Shown here: one piece after another, positions 10,583 through 18,716 of the stretch
Numbering within the stretch: position 1 is the stretch's first letter
Layout: each line of letters begins with the position of its first letter
NCBI RefSeq assembly: GCF_020873915.1
Contig: NZ_JAHWGP010000004.1
Span: forward strand, 270,474 to 334,473
Reading direction: 5' to 3'
DNA: 64,000 nt
Origin: Streptomyces sp. DH5
GTDB lineage: Bacteria; Actinomycetota; Actinomycetes; Streptomycetales; Streptomycetaceae
Translations under genes and position numbers: made by a program
The notes under the pieces: model-generated
The model's database searches: none
What the model was told of the DNA's origin: nothing
Seen by the model: only the letters and a program-made list of their open reading frames with translations

Positions 10583-11032
10583 ATGCGACAGAAGGTGCGG
10601 GTGGCGGCCTACGCCGTGGTGGTGCGCGACGGACAGCTCCTGCTCGCCCGTTCCCCGGGCCCCGGCGGTGTCCCCGAGTGGGTGTTGCCGGGCGGGGGCA
10701 CGGAACACGGCGAGGACCCCTACGACACCGTGCGCCGGGAAGTGGAGGAGGAGACCGGCCACCTCGTGGAGGTCACCCGCCTGCTCGGCGTGGACTCCAC
10801 CCGCCGCACCGTCCCCGCCCGCCTCGGCCGCACCGTCGACCACCACGGGATACGCCTGCTCTACGAGGCCCGCGTCACCGGCGGCGAGCTCCGCGACGAG
10901 ATCGGCGGAACCACGGAACTCGCCGCCTGGCAGCCCCTCGACGCCGTCCCCGGCCTGGTCCGGGTCCGCCTGGTCGACATCGCCCTGCGCCTGTGGCGCG
11001 AACGCCCGCCGACGGGCCGGGCGGCGCCGTAG
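10583..11032 (+). CDS. NUDIX hydrolase
   Basis: 149-residue NUDIX-fold protein that would hydrolyse a nucleoside diphosphate linked to another group; the substrate cannot be told from sequence. The NUDIX box runs from Gly38 through Glu44, Arg52-Glu53-Val54 and Glu56-Glu57 to Gly59, matching Gx5Ex7REUxEExG exactly. A longer in-frame reading from 10466 adds a low-complexity stretch unlike the family. The ATG at 10583 starts right at the first strand (KVRVAAYAVVV) and follows a leaderless-type -10 box, so I choose it. It is read away from the subtilase gene. Confidence 0.9.
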   Translation: MRQKVRVAAYAVVVRDGQLLLARSPGPGGVPEWVLPGGGTEHGEDPYDTVRREVEEETGHLVEVTRLLGVDSTRRTVPARLGRTVDHHGIRLLYEARVTGGELRDEIGGTTELAAWQPLDAVPGLVRVRLVDIALRLWRERPPTGRAAP

Positions 11033-11417
11033 TGTGTGGGGGTGTGTCTGGGCGGCGGGTACTCGAAGGACGATTCCGGTAGCAGCGGTGGCTACGTGAA
11101 GATTGGTGTGGGACTTCAGGGCGTTGGCGGAGGCTTCGAAGGATCCACGGGAGGCGCAGACGCGGGACCGTCCGCTTACGGGGGCTGTGCTGCTGGTTTG
11201 GGCACCGTCGGTGGCCAAATCGGGGGTCAGGACGGGTCTCCGACAGCCAGCGCCAGCGGAGGGCTCGGAACCTATGCCTCAACCCCCACGTGCAGTGGGG
11301 GACTGCAAATTCAATTCTGACCGAAACGACCACTCGTAGTCATGGAACCCGAAGCCTGAGCCCGCCCCAGTACATTGGGCGGGCTCAGGCCCCCACATTT
11401 CAACACCAGGAGTTTGG
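11033..11417. other. Gene-poor, lower-GC spacer with ambiguous ORFs
   Basis: 385 nt holding two overlapping open frames: 11042-11320 (Gly-rich, with a TAGTGT box 6 nt before its GTG) and 11106-11339 (better third-position G/C bias, no clear ribosome binding site). Neither resembles a family that I know and neither has the codon pattern of the neighbours. They may be a decayed gene. The stretch ends in a strong hairpin (11354-11390). Confidence 0.4.
11354..11390 (+). terminator. Terminator-like hairpin
   Basis: Perfect 14-bp inverted repeat (GCCTGAGCCCGCCC at 11354-11367, GGGCGGGCTCAGGC at 11377-11390) with a 9-nt loop, followed by CCCCACATTT. It could end a transcript from the NUDIX side, 27 nt before the next start codon. 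Confidence 0.7.
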
Positions 11418-11636
11418 GTGCGTATCTTCCTTTCGGTATTCGGCATCCTCGCAGGCCTTGGACTCATCATCTACAGCAAGAAATTCGCGCGCGCCGCCAC
11501 GAGTCAGCACAACGTTTTCGGCAGGGCGAACGCATCCGCTGGGGAGTCCACCGTGCGGACTGGCCCGCTGATCGTAGGAGTGTTCCTGATCATCATTGGA
11601 GTCCTCGCATCCACCGGAGTGGTTGGAGTCGGATAA
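11418..11636 (+). CDS. Small two-helix membrane protein (72 aa)
   Basis: 72 residues with two hydrophobic helices: residues 2-20 (RIFLSVFGILAGLGLIIYS) and about 48-70 (GPLIVGVFLIIIGVLASTG), joined by a short polar loop containing Lys/Arg and Asn. An AGGAG site at 11407-11411 is well placed for the GTG start. The codons are noticeably less G/C-biased than those of the neighbours, suggesting recent arrival or weak constraint. No family recognised. It sits just after a terminator hairpin, so it needs its own promoter, possibly inside the hairpin-flanking sequence. Confidence 0.7.
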   Translation: MRIFLSVFGILAGLGLIIYSKKFARAATSQHNVFGRANASAGESTVRTGPLIVGVFLIIIGVLASTGVVGVG

Positions 11637-11639
11637 CCC

Positions 11640-12139
11640 GCCGTACGTGCGATGACAGAGATACGGTGATCTTGACCTGGTCGCCGCAACTCTTCGCGAC
11701 GGGGGCTGCGTTGTTCACATCGGAGCGGGCTGTACCGAGCGGCGGCGTCGCCTGGCCCCCGGCGGAGTACGTCGGCAAGCTGTCCCGTCCGCTCGTCCGC
11801 ACAGTCGTGTCTCGTGAGCGGTCCGGGCTGCTCCGGTATTGCAGCAGACCTGACCTTGTCGCTTACCCCATCAGGGGGTGATGTAGTCGCCCCAGTCGAA
11901 AGTGGCGACGTAGGCCCGTCGAACTGCTTCCTGCCGCGTCCGCCCCTGATGTGGATGACGGTGAGCGCGAGGACGAACCAGGCGGTGAAGCCTCCTGTGA
12001 CGGTCAAAGCCCAGCGAACGTCGGAGAAGTTGGCGCCGACGATCAAAGCAATGATCGTCACGGCCAGTCCGATGTGACCGCCGCCGATATCCGTGCCGGA
12101 CCTTTTAGTGCCTGTCTGAGAGCCCTCGCCGAAGATCAC
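11640..12139 (-). pseudogene. Possible truncated membrane protein remnant
   Basis: An open minus-strand frame begins at 12139 with a plausible AGGA site 8 nt upstream. Its first 65 residues contain two convincing transmembrane helices (about 22-38 and 43-65, ending in VIHIRGGRGRKQ). After about residue 70 it becomes low-complexity Arg/Pro-rich sequence and runs on into the opposite-strand small gene without a stop. This looks like the 5' part of a membrane-protein gene that has lost its natural end, or a chance frame. The coordinates give the part not overlapping the small gene. Confidence 0.35.
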
Positions 12140-12152
12140 GCCGTCCTGCGCC

Positions 12153-12202
12153 AGTGACCTGAGTCAGAGGTTCGTCGGCAGTAGGCGGCGACTCAGGTCA
12201 CT
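12153..12202 (-). terminator. Inverted repeat overlapping a stop codon
   Basis: 13-bp perfect arms (AGTGACCTGAGTC at 12153-12165, GACTCAGGTCACT at 12190-12202) around a 24-nt loop. The TAG stop of the minus-strand AbiEi/DUF559-like gene lies at the edge of one arm. Likely its terminator; a boundary repeat of a lost element is the alternative. Confidence 0.55.
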
Positions 12203-13253
12203 AGCGGGGGGAGACGACGACGTACGCCGCCGGGTCGCGGTCGGCCGCGGCGGTGAGAGCCGTGCGGACCAGGGCCGCCTGCCGGTCCGCCGCGTCCCGC
12301 AGCCCCCGGGGGGTGACGTGGACGACCGTGATGCCGAGACGCTCCAGGAGTTCGCGCTTGCGGGCGTACTCCGTCCACTGCGCGTCGTCCTCCGGGCGCC
12401 GTCCGGGGCGGGGCGCACGGGTGTCGAGCTCCACCGCCACCGCCTGCTCCGGCCAGTAGGCGTCCAGCCCGCCGAGGCGGGGGCCGCCCGGCAGGTGCAG
12501 ATCGACGTTCCAGCACGGGTCCGGCAGGCCGTGGTCGCACACCATCCGGTACAGCCGCGCCTCCGCCAGCGCCCGGCCCTCGGCCAGCAGCGAGTCCACC
12601 GCGTCCACCACGTGCGGCCGGTTCAGCAGCTTCGCGCCGGTCAGCTCCCGCACCACCACCGCCGGGTCGCAGTGGCCCCCGCGCACCGCCTCCGTCAGCA
12701 GCCGGCGCACGAGGGCCGCGTCCTCGATGCCCGCCACCGCGTCGGCCAGCGCACGCGGCACGGGTGCCACCGGCAGGCCGGTGACCTGCTCCGGGACGGG
12801 CAGGGCGGGCGTGCGGACGATCCGGGCGCAGCCCGTCGAGCGCAGCCGGCGCAGGCGCGGGACCAGGACGTCGAGGACCTCCAGGGACGGCAGCGGGGGA
12901 GCGGAGGCGAAGCCGTGCAGGGTCAGCGCGGCCAGCCCGGTGATCATCGCCTCGCCGTAGGGGGACGCGGGCGGCTCGTCCGCGCCGGGCTGGACGGGGA
13001 CGCTCACGGTCCGCTCCCGGGCCGCGTACAGCAGTACGGCGTGCAGCCGCTCCTCGCTGGTCGGCGGGCCGGCGTGGAGCAGGACGACGCCGGGGAGGAG
13101 CTGCTGCCAGGGCCCGCCGGGGCGGCACTGCTCACCGGCCGCCGCCGCCGAGACCCCGTGGGCGCGCAGTTGTGTGTGGGTCAGCACGCGGCGTCCGGCG
13201 CCGGCGGAGAGGCGGTGCAGGGGGCGGGGGGAGAGCGGCGTGTCGTGGTTCAT
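12201..13253 (-). CDS. AbiEi/DUF559-like protein (endonuclease-fold C-terminus)
   Basis: 350 residues. The N-terminal third resembles the winged-helix part of type IV antitoxin AbiEi-like proteins (a short helix-turn-helix, THTQLRAHGVS, near residue 30, then a PWQQLLPGVVLLHAGPP strand segment). The C-terminal part has the GLDAYWPEQAVAVELD core of a DUF559/PD-(D/E)xK endonuclease fold, followed by a late strand (LGITVVHVTPRGL). A longer reading from 13352 exists; the ATG at 13253 gives the family-like start. No toxin gene is adjacent, so an antitoxin role is unsupported. Such orphan proteins are frequent in actinobacteria and mostly unstudied. Confidence 0.75.
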   Translation of the reverse strand: MNHDTPLSPRPLHRLSAGAGRRVLTHTQLRAHGVSAAAAGEQCRPGGPWQQLLPGVVLLHAGPPTSEERLHAVLLYAARERTVSVPVQPGADEPPASPYGEAMITGLAALTLHGFASAPPLPSLEVLDVLVPRLRRLRSTGCARIVRTPALPVPEQVTGLPVAPVPRALADAVAGIEDAALVRRLLTEAVRGGHCDPAVVVRELTGAKLLNRPHVVDAVDSLLAEGRALAEARLYRMVCDHGLPDPCWNVDLHLPGGPRLGGLDAYWPEQAVAVELDTRAPRPGRRPEDDAQWTEYARKRELLERLGITVVHVTPRGLRDAADRQAALVRTALTAAADRDPAAYVVVSPR

Positions 13254-13356
13254 GACCCGCAATTTCCCGCGTCCGGACCGCCCCGGAACCCCTGTTACAC
13301 GTCCGTCGACGAACAAGGACAAGCCCGCACGGAAGGACGCGTGTTCGGACACCGGA

Positions 13357-13390
13357 AACCCCTGGTCCGTTCGGGTGAGGGCCAGGGGTT
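13357..13390. repeat. Inverted repeat upstream of the AbiEi-like gene
   Basis: 9-bp arms AACCCCTGG (13357-13365) and CCAGGGGTT (13382-13390) with a 16-nt loop, between two minus-strand genes. May be an operator or a weak terminator. Confidence 0.4.
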
Positions 13391-13433
13391 ACGGCTTGTT
13401 TGCCCGCGTTCGGTAACGACCGCGGACACCGGT

Positions 13434-13468
13434 GCGGGGCCGGCGACGGAAGGTGTCGCCGGCCCCGC
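13434..13468 (-). terminator. Terminator after second pepN
   Basis: Perfect 14-bp inverted repeat (13434-13447 and 13455-13468, core GGGGCCGGC) with a 7-nt loop, 15 nt past the pepN copy 2 stop codon. Confidence 0.85.
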
Positions 13469-13482
13469 CGTGGCGGTGGGCG

Positions 13483-16059
13483 TCAGCCGGCCGCGGTGTC
13501 GCAGGCCTGGCCGCGCAGGGCGCGGGCCAGGTCGTCGCGGGCCTCCAGGACCAGGCGCCGCAGGGCCGGGGCCGCGTCCTCGTGGGAGGAGAGCCAGGCG
13601 TCTGTTGCGTCCAGCGTCCCCTGCGAGTCCTGGAAGGACGGGAACAGGCCCCGGACCACGTCCATGCCGATCTGGATGGACCGCTCGCTCCACACCCGCT
13701 CGATCGCCGCGAAGTACTTCTCCGCGTACGGCGCGAGCAGCTCCCGCTGGGACGGCTGGGCGAAGCCCGAGATCGTCGCCTCCACCAGCGCGTTGGACAG
13801 CGCGTCCGACTCCACCACCCGCGCCCAGCACTGCGCCTTGACCGCCGCCGACGGGCGGGCGGCCAGGCAGCGCACGTGGTGCCGCTTGCCGGAGGCGGTG
13901 TCGTCGCGGGCCAGCTCCTCGTCCAGCCGCTTCTCGTCCGCCACCCCGTGGGCGGCCAGCGGCTCCAGGAACGCCCAGCGCAGCTCCTGGTCCACCTCCA
14001 GACCCGGCAGGGCCACCGTGCCGTCCAGCAACGCGGTCAGCAGCTCGAAGCCGGCCGTCGCGTCCGCCGTGCGGGCGAAGAACCTCGCCCACGCCAGCTG
14101 GTGCTCGCTGCCCGCCTCGGCGGCCCGCAGCCCGGCCGACGCGCCCTCGGCGAGCCGCCGTCCGGCCTGCTCCCGCCGCTCCGGCGCGGTGTAGTGCACG
14201 GCCGCCGACTCCGCCCACGCGTGCAGCATCTGCAGCACGCCGATGTCCGACTCGCGGCCCGCGAAGCGGAGCACCAGCTCGGTGAACTCCCGGGCCGGCA
14301 GCAGCGCGTCCCGCGTCATGTTCCACAGCGCCGACCAGCACAGCGCGCGGGCCAGCGGGTCGGTCAGCGACCCCAGGTGCTCGCGCAGCGTGGCCAGCGA
14401 CGTCTCGTCGAAGCGGGTCTTGCAGTACGTCAGGTCGTCGTCGTTGACCAGCACCAGCTCCGGCGCGTCCGCGCCCGCCAGCTCGGCCACCACGGTCCGT
14501 GCCCCGTCGACGTCCGTCTCGGCCTGGGCGTACCGCTCCAGGGTGCCCGCCTCCGTGCGCCGGTAGAGGCCCACCGCCACACGGTGCGGCCGCAGTTCGG
14601 GATGCGACTCGGCGGCCTCCTGCACGACGGCCAGCTCGTCGACCGTGCCGTCCTCACGCAACAGCACCTGCGGGGTGAGCGAGTTGACACCGGCCGTCTG
14701 GAGCCAGGAGCGGGCCCAGGCGCCCATGTCCCGCCCGCTGGTCTCCTCAAGGACCGACAGCAGATCACCGAGCCGCGTGTTGCCGTACGCGTGCCGTTTG
14801 AAGTAGCGGCGGGCGCCCTCCAGGAAGGCGTCCTGGCCGACGTACGCCACCAGCTGCTTGAGCACCGAGGCGCCCTTGGCGTAGGTGATGCCGTCGAAGT
14901 TGAGCTTGGCGTCCTGCAGGTCGCGGATGTCCGCGGTGATCGGGTGCGTGGAGGGCAGCTGGTCCGCGCGGTACGCCCACGCCTTGCGGCGGTTGGCGAA
15001 GGTGATCCAGCCGTCGGTGAAGCGCGTCGCGCCGACCAGCGAGAACGCGCCCATGAAGTCGGCGAAGGACTCCTTCAGCCACAGGTCGTCCCACCACTCC
15101 ATGGTGACCAGGTCGCCGAACCACATGTGCGCCATCTCGTGCAGGACGACGTTGGCCCGGCCCTCGTACGACGCCCGCGTCACCTTGCCCCGGAAGATGA
15201 ACTCCTCGCGGAAGGTCACCATCCCCGGGTTCTCCATCGCGCCCAGGTTGTACTCCGGCACGAAGGCCTGGTCGTACTTCCCGAACGGGTACGGGTAGTC
15301 GAAGTGGTCGTGGAAGAAGTCCAGGCCCTGCTTGGTCACCAGGAACACGTCGTCGGCGTCGAAGTGCGGGGCGAGACCCTTGCGGCACATCGCGCCGAGC
15401 GGGATCTCCAGGCGCGTACCGTCCTCGAGGACCCGCTCGTAGGTGTCGGTCACGTAGTGGTACGGGCCCGCCACCACGCAGGTGATGTACGTCGAGATCG
15501 GCTTCGTCTCCGCGAACCGCCACACGCCGTCGGTGAGCTCACCGGCTCCGTTGCTCCACACCGTCCAGCCCTCGGGCGCCCGCACCTCGAAGCGGTAGGG
15601 GGCCTTGAGGTCGGGCTGCTCGAAGTTGGCGAAGACCCGACGGGCGTCGGCGGGCTCGTACTGGGTGTACAGGTACACCTCGCCGTCCTCGGGGTCGACG
15701 AAGCGGTGCATGCCCTCACCGGTGCGGGAGTAGGCGCACCGCGCGTCGACGACCAGTTCGTTCTCGGCGGCCAGGTCCTCCAGCAGCAGGCGCGAGCCGT
15801 CGAAGACCTGGCCGGGGTCGAGGTCCCGCCCGTTCAGCGACACGGCCGTCACGCTCGGCGCGATCAGGTCCGCGAAGCTGCTCGCACCCGGCTCGGCGCA
15901 GCGGAACCGCACGGTGGTCACGGAGCGGAAGGTACGTGGGCCCTCGCCGCCGCTGTCGCCGACCGCCGACCGCAGGTCGAGGGACACCTCGTACCCGTCG
16001 ACGGACAGCAGTGCTGCCCGCTCCCGGGCCTCGTCACGGGTCAGGTTCTCACCGGGCAC
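13483..16059 (-). CDS. pepN: Aminopeptidase N (M1 metallopeptidase), copy 2
   Basis: 858-residue zinc aminopeptidase with the same domain order as copy 1. GAMEN is at residues 273-277 and the zinc site HEMAH at 307-311, with Glu330 as third ligand. The GTG at 16059 is preceded by GAGGAG at 7-nt spacing and aligns with the start of copy 1; an in-frame ATG further upstream (16167) would add an Arg/Pro-rich stretch overlapping the divergent promoter, so I reject it. This copy lies beside the Rv2466c-like gene, as pepN (Rv2467) does in M. tuberculosis, so it is the syntenic orthologue and copy 1 is the paralogue. The divergence between the two suggests an old duplication with perhaps different peptide preference. 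Confidence 0.96.
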   Translation of the reverse strand: MPGENLTRDEARERAALLSVDGYEVSLDLRSAVGDSGGEGPRTFRSVTTVRFRCAEPGASSFADLIAPSVTAVSLNGRDLDPGQVFDGSRLLLEDLAAENELVVDARCAYSRTGEGMHRFVDPEDGEVYLYTQYEPADARRVFANFEQPDLKAPYRFEVRAPEGWTVWSNGAGELTDGVWRFAETKPISTYITCVVAGPYHYVTDTYERVLEDGTRLEIPLGAMCRKGLAPHFDADDVFLVTKQGLDFFHDHFDYPYPFGKYDQAFVPEYNLGAMENPGMVTFREEFIFRGKVTRASYEGRANVVLHEMAHMWFGDLVTMEWWDDLWLKESFADFMGAFSLVGATRFTDGWITFANRRKAWAYRADQLPSTHPITADIRDLQDAKLNFDGITYAKGASVLKQLVAYVGQDAFLEGARRYFKRHAYGNTRLGDLLSVLEETSGRDMGAWARSWLQTAGVNSLTPQVLLREDGTVDELAVVQEAAESHPELRPHRVAVGLYRRTEAGTLERYAQAETDVDGARTVVAELAGADAPELVLVNDDDLTYCKTRFDETSLATLREHLGSLTDPLARALCWSALWNMTRDALLPAREFTELVLRFAGRESDIGVLQMLHAWAESAAVHYTAPERREQAGRRLAEGASAGLRAAEAGSEHQLAWARFFARTADATAGFELLTALLDGTVALPGLEVDQELRWAFLEPLAAHGVADEKRLDEELARDDTASGKRHHVRCLAARPSAAVKAQCWARVVESDALSNALVEATISGFAQPSQRELLAPYAEKYFAAIERVWSERSIQIGMDVVRGLFPSFQDSQGTLDATDAWLSSHEDAAPALRRLVLEARDDLARALRGQACDTAAG

Positions 16060-16196
16060 GGGCGGACTCCTCATGCGTCGTCGACAGGGGTGAACAGCAC
16101 CGATCCTGCCATGCGCTCCTGACGCGGGGCAGCCGGGAATGGCCGGGACGGGACGCGGCGTTGTCACCCGGAGATGCTGCCTTCACGAGGAGTGAC

Positions 16197-16844
16197 ATGT
16201 CGGAGAACTCTCCCGCCACGCCCGTCGACTTCTGGTTCGACCCGCTGTGCCCCTGGGCCTGGATGACCTCCCGCTGGATGTGTGAGGTGGAGAAGGTCCG
16301 CGACGTCGAGGTCCGCTGGCACCTGATGAGCCTCGCGGTCCTCAACGAGGACCGGCTCGACGAGCTCCCCGACGAGTACCGCGAGCTGCTGGAGACCAAG
16401 GCCTGGGGCCCGGTCCGGGTCGTCGTCGCGGCGCAGGAGGAGCACGGCGCCCAGGTGCTCGGCGACCTGTACACCGCGCTGGGCACCCGCATCCACAACA
16501 GGGACGAGGGCCCGGGCAGGGAGACGGTCGCCGCCGCCCTGAAGGACGTCGGTCTGCCCGAGACCCTCATGGAGCACTGGGACTCCACTCCCTACGAGCC
16601 GCAGCTGCGGGCCTCCCACAAGGAGGGCATCGACAAGGTCGGCCAGGACGTCGGCACGCCCGTGATCGCGGTCCCCGGCGCCGACGGCGAGCAGATCGCC
16701 TTCTTCGGCCCGGTCGTCACCCCCGCACCCAAGGGCGAGGAGGCCGCCCGGCTGTGGGACGGCACCCTCGCGGTCGCCTCGGTCCCCGGCTTCTACGAGA
16801 TCAAGCGCAGCCGTACGAAGGGTCCCGACTTCAGCAACCTGTGA
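16197..16844 (+). CDS. DsbA-fold protein, Rv2466c-like nitroreductase/mycoredoxin family
   Basis: 215-residue thioredoxin-fold protein of the DsbA type with an inserted helical domain. It is close to mycobacterial Rv2466c, a mycothiol-dependent reductase. The active-site segment at residues 13-22 is WFDPLCPWAW, giving C18-P-W-A21: the resolving cysteine of the mycobacterial CPWC is replaced by alanine, so a monothiol mechanism with mycothiol is likely. The conserved cis-proline region GTPVIAV is present. The ATG at 16197 has GAGGAG close upstream. The gene is divergent from pepN copy 2, as in mycobacteria. Cytoplasmic; no signal peptide. Confidence 0.9.
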   Translation: MSENSPATPVDFWFDPLCPWAWMTSRWMCEVEKVRDVEVRWHLMSLAVLNEDRLDELPDEYRELLETKAWGPVRVVVAAQEEHGAQVLGDLYTALGTRIHNRDEGPGRETVAAALKDVGLPETLMEHWDSTPYEPQLRASHKEGIDKVGQDVGTPVIAVPGADGEQIAFFGPVVTPAPKGEEAARLWDGTLAVASVPGFYEIKRSRTKGPDFSNL

Positions 16845-16847
16845 CGC

Positions 16848-17090
16848 TCACTCCGGCGGCAGCAGCTTGACGGGCTCGGGGAACGGGTTCGTCCGCCCCC
16901 ACCGGCGCAGGGTCCGGCAGCGCCGGCCGGACTCGGCGTCCACCACGTTCTCGCAGAGCCAGAGGTCGTACACGGCCCGCAGGCCCAACTGCTTCTTGGC
17001 CCGGACCTGTTCCTGCGGGGTCATCAGCCGGTGCCGGTGCGGGCCGCCGCAGGTCGAGCAGAGCAGCGTCTTTGTCCTGGTTGTCGCCAC
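16848..17090 (-). CDS. Small zinc-binding (four-cysteine) protein, 80 aa
   Basis: 80 residues with four well-spaced cysteines, C11-x2-C14 and C46-x11-C58, in the setting LLCSTCGGPHRHR and LWLCENV, fitting a zinc ribbon. The GTG at 17090 begins right before the first strand. No ribosome binding site is seen; CATCGT lies 6 nt upstream on the minus strand, which would suit a leaderless transcript. A longer frame from 17198 is possible but its extra residues are Arg/Pro-rich and overlap a hairpin. The stop lies 4 nt from the convergent Rv2466c-like gene. Function unknown; possibly a nucleic-acid-binding protein. Confidence 0.75.
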   Translation of the reverse strand: MATTRTKTLLCSTCGGPHRHRLMTPQEQVRAKKQLGLRAVYDLWLCENVVDAESGRRCRTLRRWGRTNPFPEPVKLLPPE

Positions 17091-17121
17091 TGCACAACGA
17101 TGACCCGGATCGCGACATACC

Positions 17122-17158
17122 GGAAGCCCCCGCGAGTCATGTCCTCGCGGGGGCTTCC
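17122..17158. terminator. Terminator hairpin
   Basis: Perfect 15-bp inverted repeat (GGAAGCCCCCGCGAG at 17122-17136, mirrored at 17144-17158), 7-nt loop. It separates the permease transcript end from the small zinc protein promoter. Confidence 0.8.
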
Positions 17159-17211
17159 CTCTTTCCGCCTGCCGGGTGAACGGTGAGAAGGCGACCACGA
17201 GGCAGGACGCT

Positions 17212-17228
17212 TATTGCAAAGGGCTTGC
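17212..17228. promoter_or_regulatory. Repeated TTGCAA motif (possible operator)
   Basis: TTGCAA-N5-TTGCAA in a short AT-rich patch between two strong hairpins. Each half is itself a palindrome. No regulator can be assigned. Confidence 0.3.
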
Positions 17229-17280
17229 AACTGCACGTTAACAGCGGAAGGTGTCGTGTGAACGCCCCCGGGCAGACGAA

Positions 17281-17310
17281 ACGGCCCCCGTGTGTCCGTG
17301 CGGGGGCCGT
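17281..17310 (-). terminator. Terminator after the permease gene
   Basis: Perfect 10-bp inverted repeat ACGGCCCCCG (17281-17290) / CGGGGGCCGT (17301-17310), 10-nt loop, just past the permease stop codon on the minus strand. Confidence 0.8.
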
Positions 17311-17324
17311 CGGCGCGGGGTGGG

Positions 17325-18716
17325 TCAGCCCCGGGCCCGCGCCCGCGCTCGTGCCCGCTGCCAGGCGTATCCCGCCGCCGCCAGGGCCAGCGTCATCCCG
17401 CCCGTCGAGTACAACTGCACACGGGTGGCCGGCTCCCGGGCCATGAGTACGAAGACCGCCCCCATGCCGGCCAGCGCCACCCAGGTCAGCCACGGGAAGG
17501 CCCACATCCGCACCGTCAGCTTCCCGGGCGCCTCGCGCTCGAGCCGGCGGCGCAGCCGGAGCTGGGAGACGGCGATGAAGATCCAGACGACCAGGATCAC
17601 CGCGCCGATCATGTTCAGCAGCCAGGTGAAGACGTCGTCGGGCCGCCAGTAGCTCAGCAGCACGCACAGGAAGCCGAAGACGGAGGAGGCCAGTACGGCG
17701 ATCCGCGGCACCCCGCCCGACACCCGGCCCATGGCCGCGGGACCGTGCCCGCGCCGCACCAGCGAGTAGCCGATGCGCGAGGCGCCGTAGATGTTGGCGT
17801 TCATCGCGGACAGCAGCGCCACCAGCACGACCACGTTCATCAGCTGGCCGGCGCCCGGGATGCCCAGACGGTCCAGGGCGGCGACGTACGGGCCGTCCTC
17901 GACGACCGCGGGGTCGTCCCACGGGACCAGGGTGACGACGACCGCCATCGAGCCGATGTAGAACAGCGCGATCCGCCACATCGCGGTGCGGACCGCGCTC
18001 GCCACGCCCTTCACCGGGTTCTCCGACTCGGCCGCCGCGATGGTCACCGTCTCCAGGCCGCCGTACGCGAAGAGGGAGGCGAGCAGCCCGATCACCAGGC
18101 CCTCGCCGCCGTGGGGGAGGAAGTCGGTGAGGTTCGAGGCGCCCGGGGAGTCGGCGCCCGGCAGCGCACCGGCGACGGCCAGCACGCCGAGGCCGAGGAA
18201 CAGGGCGATCGCGCCGACCTTCAGGGCGGCGAACCAGAACTCGAACTCGCCGAAGTTCTTCACCGCGGCGAGGTTCGTCCCGCAGAAGACCACCATGAAC
18301 AGCGCCACCCACGCCCACTCGGGCGTGCCCGGCAGCCAGCCGGTGACGATCTTCGCGGCGCCGATGCCCTCCAGCCCCACGGCCGTGCACAGCAGCACCC
18401 AGAACGCCCAGCCGGCGGTGAATCCCGCCCACGGGCCGAAGGCCCGCTCGGCGTGCGCCGAGAACGAACCCGAGGACGGGTACGCGGCGGACATCTCGCC
18501 CAGCATCCGCATCACCAGCATCACCAGGAGGCCGGAGAGGGTGTAGGCGAGGACGATGGAGGGCCCGGCGGCGGCGATACCCGCCCCGGAGCCGACGAAC
18601 AGGCCGGCGCCGATCACCCCGCCGAGGGCGATCATCGACAGGTGACGCTGTTTCAGGCCGTGCGAGAGGGAGGCGCCGTCCGGCTTCGGGGGCGTCTCGA
18701 CGGTGGTGCTGGGCAT
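17325..18716 (-). CDS. APC-family amino-acid permease
   Basis: 463-residue integral membrane transporter of the amino acid-polyamine-organocation superfamily, expected to import an amino acid by proton symport. About 12 transmembrane helices are visible. The first carries the family signature region ALGGVIGAGLFVGSG (about residues 30-45), and the helix 3 region reads GEMSAAYPSSGSF. The substrate cannot be fixed; the closest general types are GABA/aromatic/basic amino-acid permeases. The ATG at 18716 is the first start that leaves a normal short cytoplasmic N-terminus. No clear ribosome binding site. Its own terminator follows. Confidence 0.93.
   Translation of the reverse strand: MPSTTVETPPKPDGASLSHGLKQRHLSMIALGGVIGAGLFVGSGAGIAAAGPSIVLAYTLSGLLVMLVMRMLGEMSAAYPSSGSFSAHAERAFGPWAGFTAGWAFWVLLCTAVGLEGIGAAKIVTGWLPGTPEWAWVALFMVVFCGTNLAAVKNFGEFEFWFAALKVGAIALFLGLGVLAVAGALPGADSPGASNLTDFLPHGGEGLVIGLLASLFAYGGLETVTIAAAESENPVKGVASAVRTAMWRIALFYIGSMAVVVTLVPWDDPAVVEDGPYVAALDRLGIPGAGQLMNVVVLVALLSAMNANIYGASRIGYSLVRRGHGPAAMGRVSGGVPRIAVLASSVFGFLCVLLSYWRPDDVFTWLLNMIGAVILVVWIFIAVSQLRLRRRLEREAPGKLTVRMWAFPWLTWVALAGMGAVFVLMAREPATRVQLYSTGGMTLALAAAGYAWQRARARARARG

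Noticed and set aside
11042-11320. Gly-rich ORF with a leaderless-type TAGTGT box 6 nt upstream
   Set aside because: Third-codon bias is poor, another frame overlaps it with better bias, and no family resemblance is seen. Mentioned in the spacer entry only.
12153-12202. Terminal inverted repeat of an insertion sequence
   Set aside because: No second copy, transposase or target duplication was found. A terminator is the simpler reading.
12201-13253. Toxin-antitoxin system around the AbiEi-like gene
   Set aside because: No nucleotidyltransferase-type AbiEii toxin is adjacent on either side.
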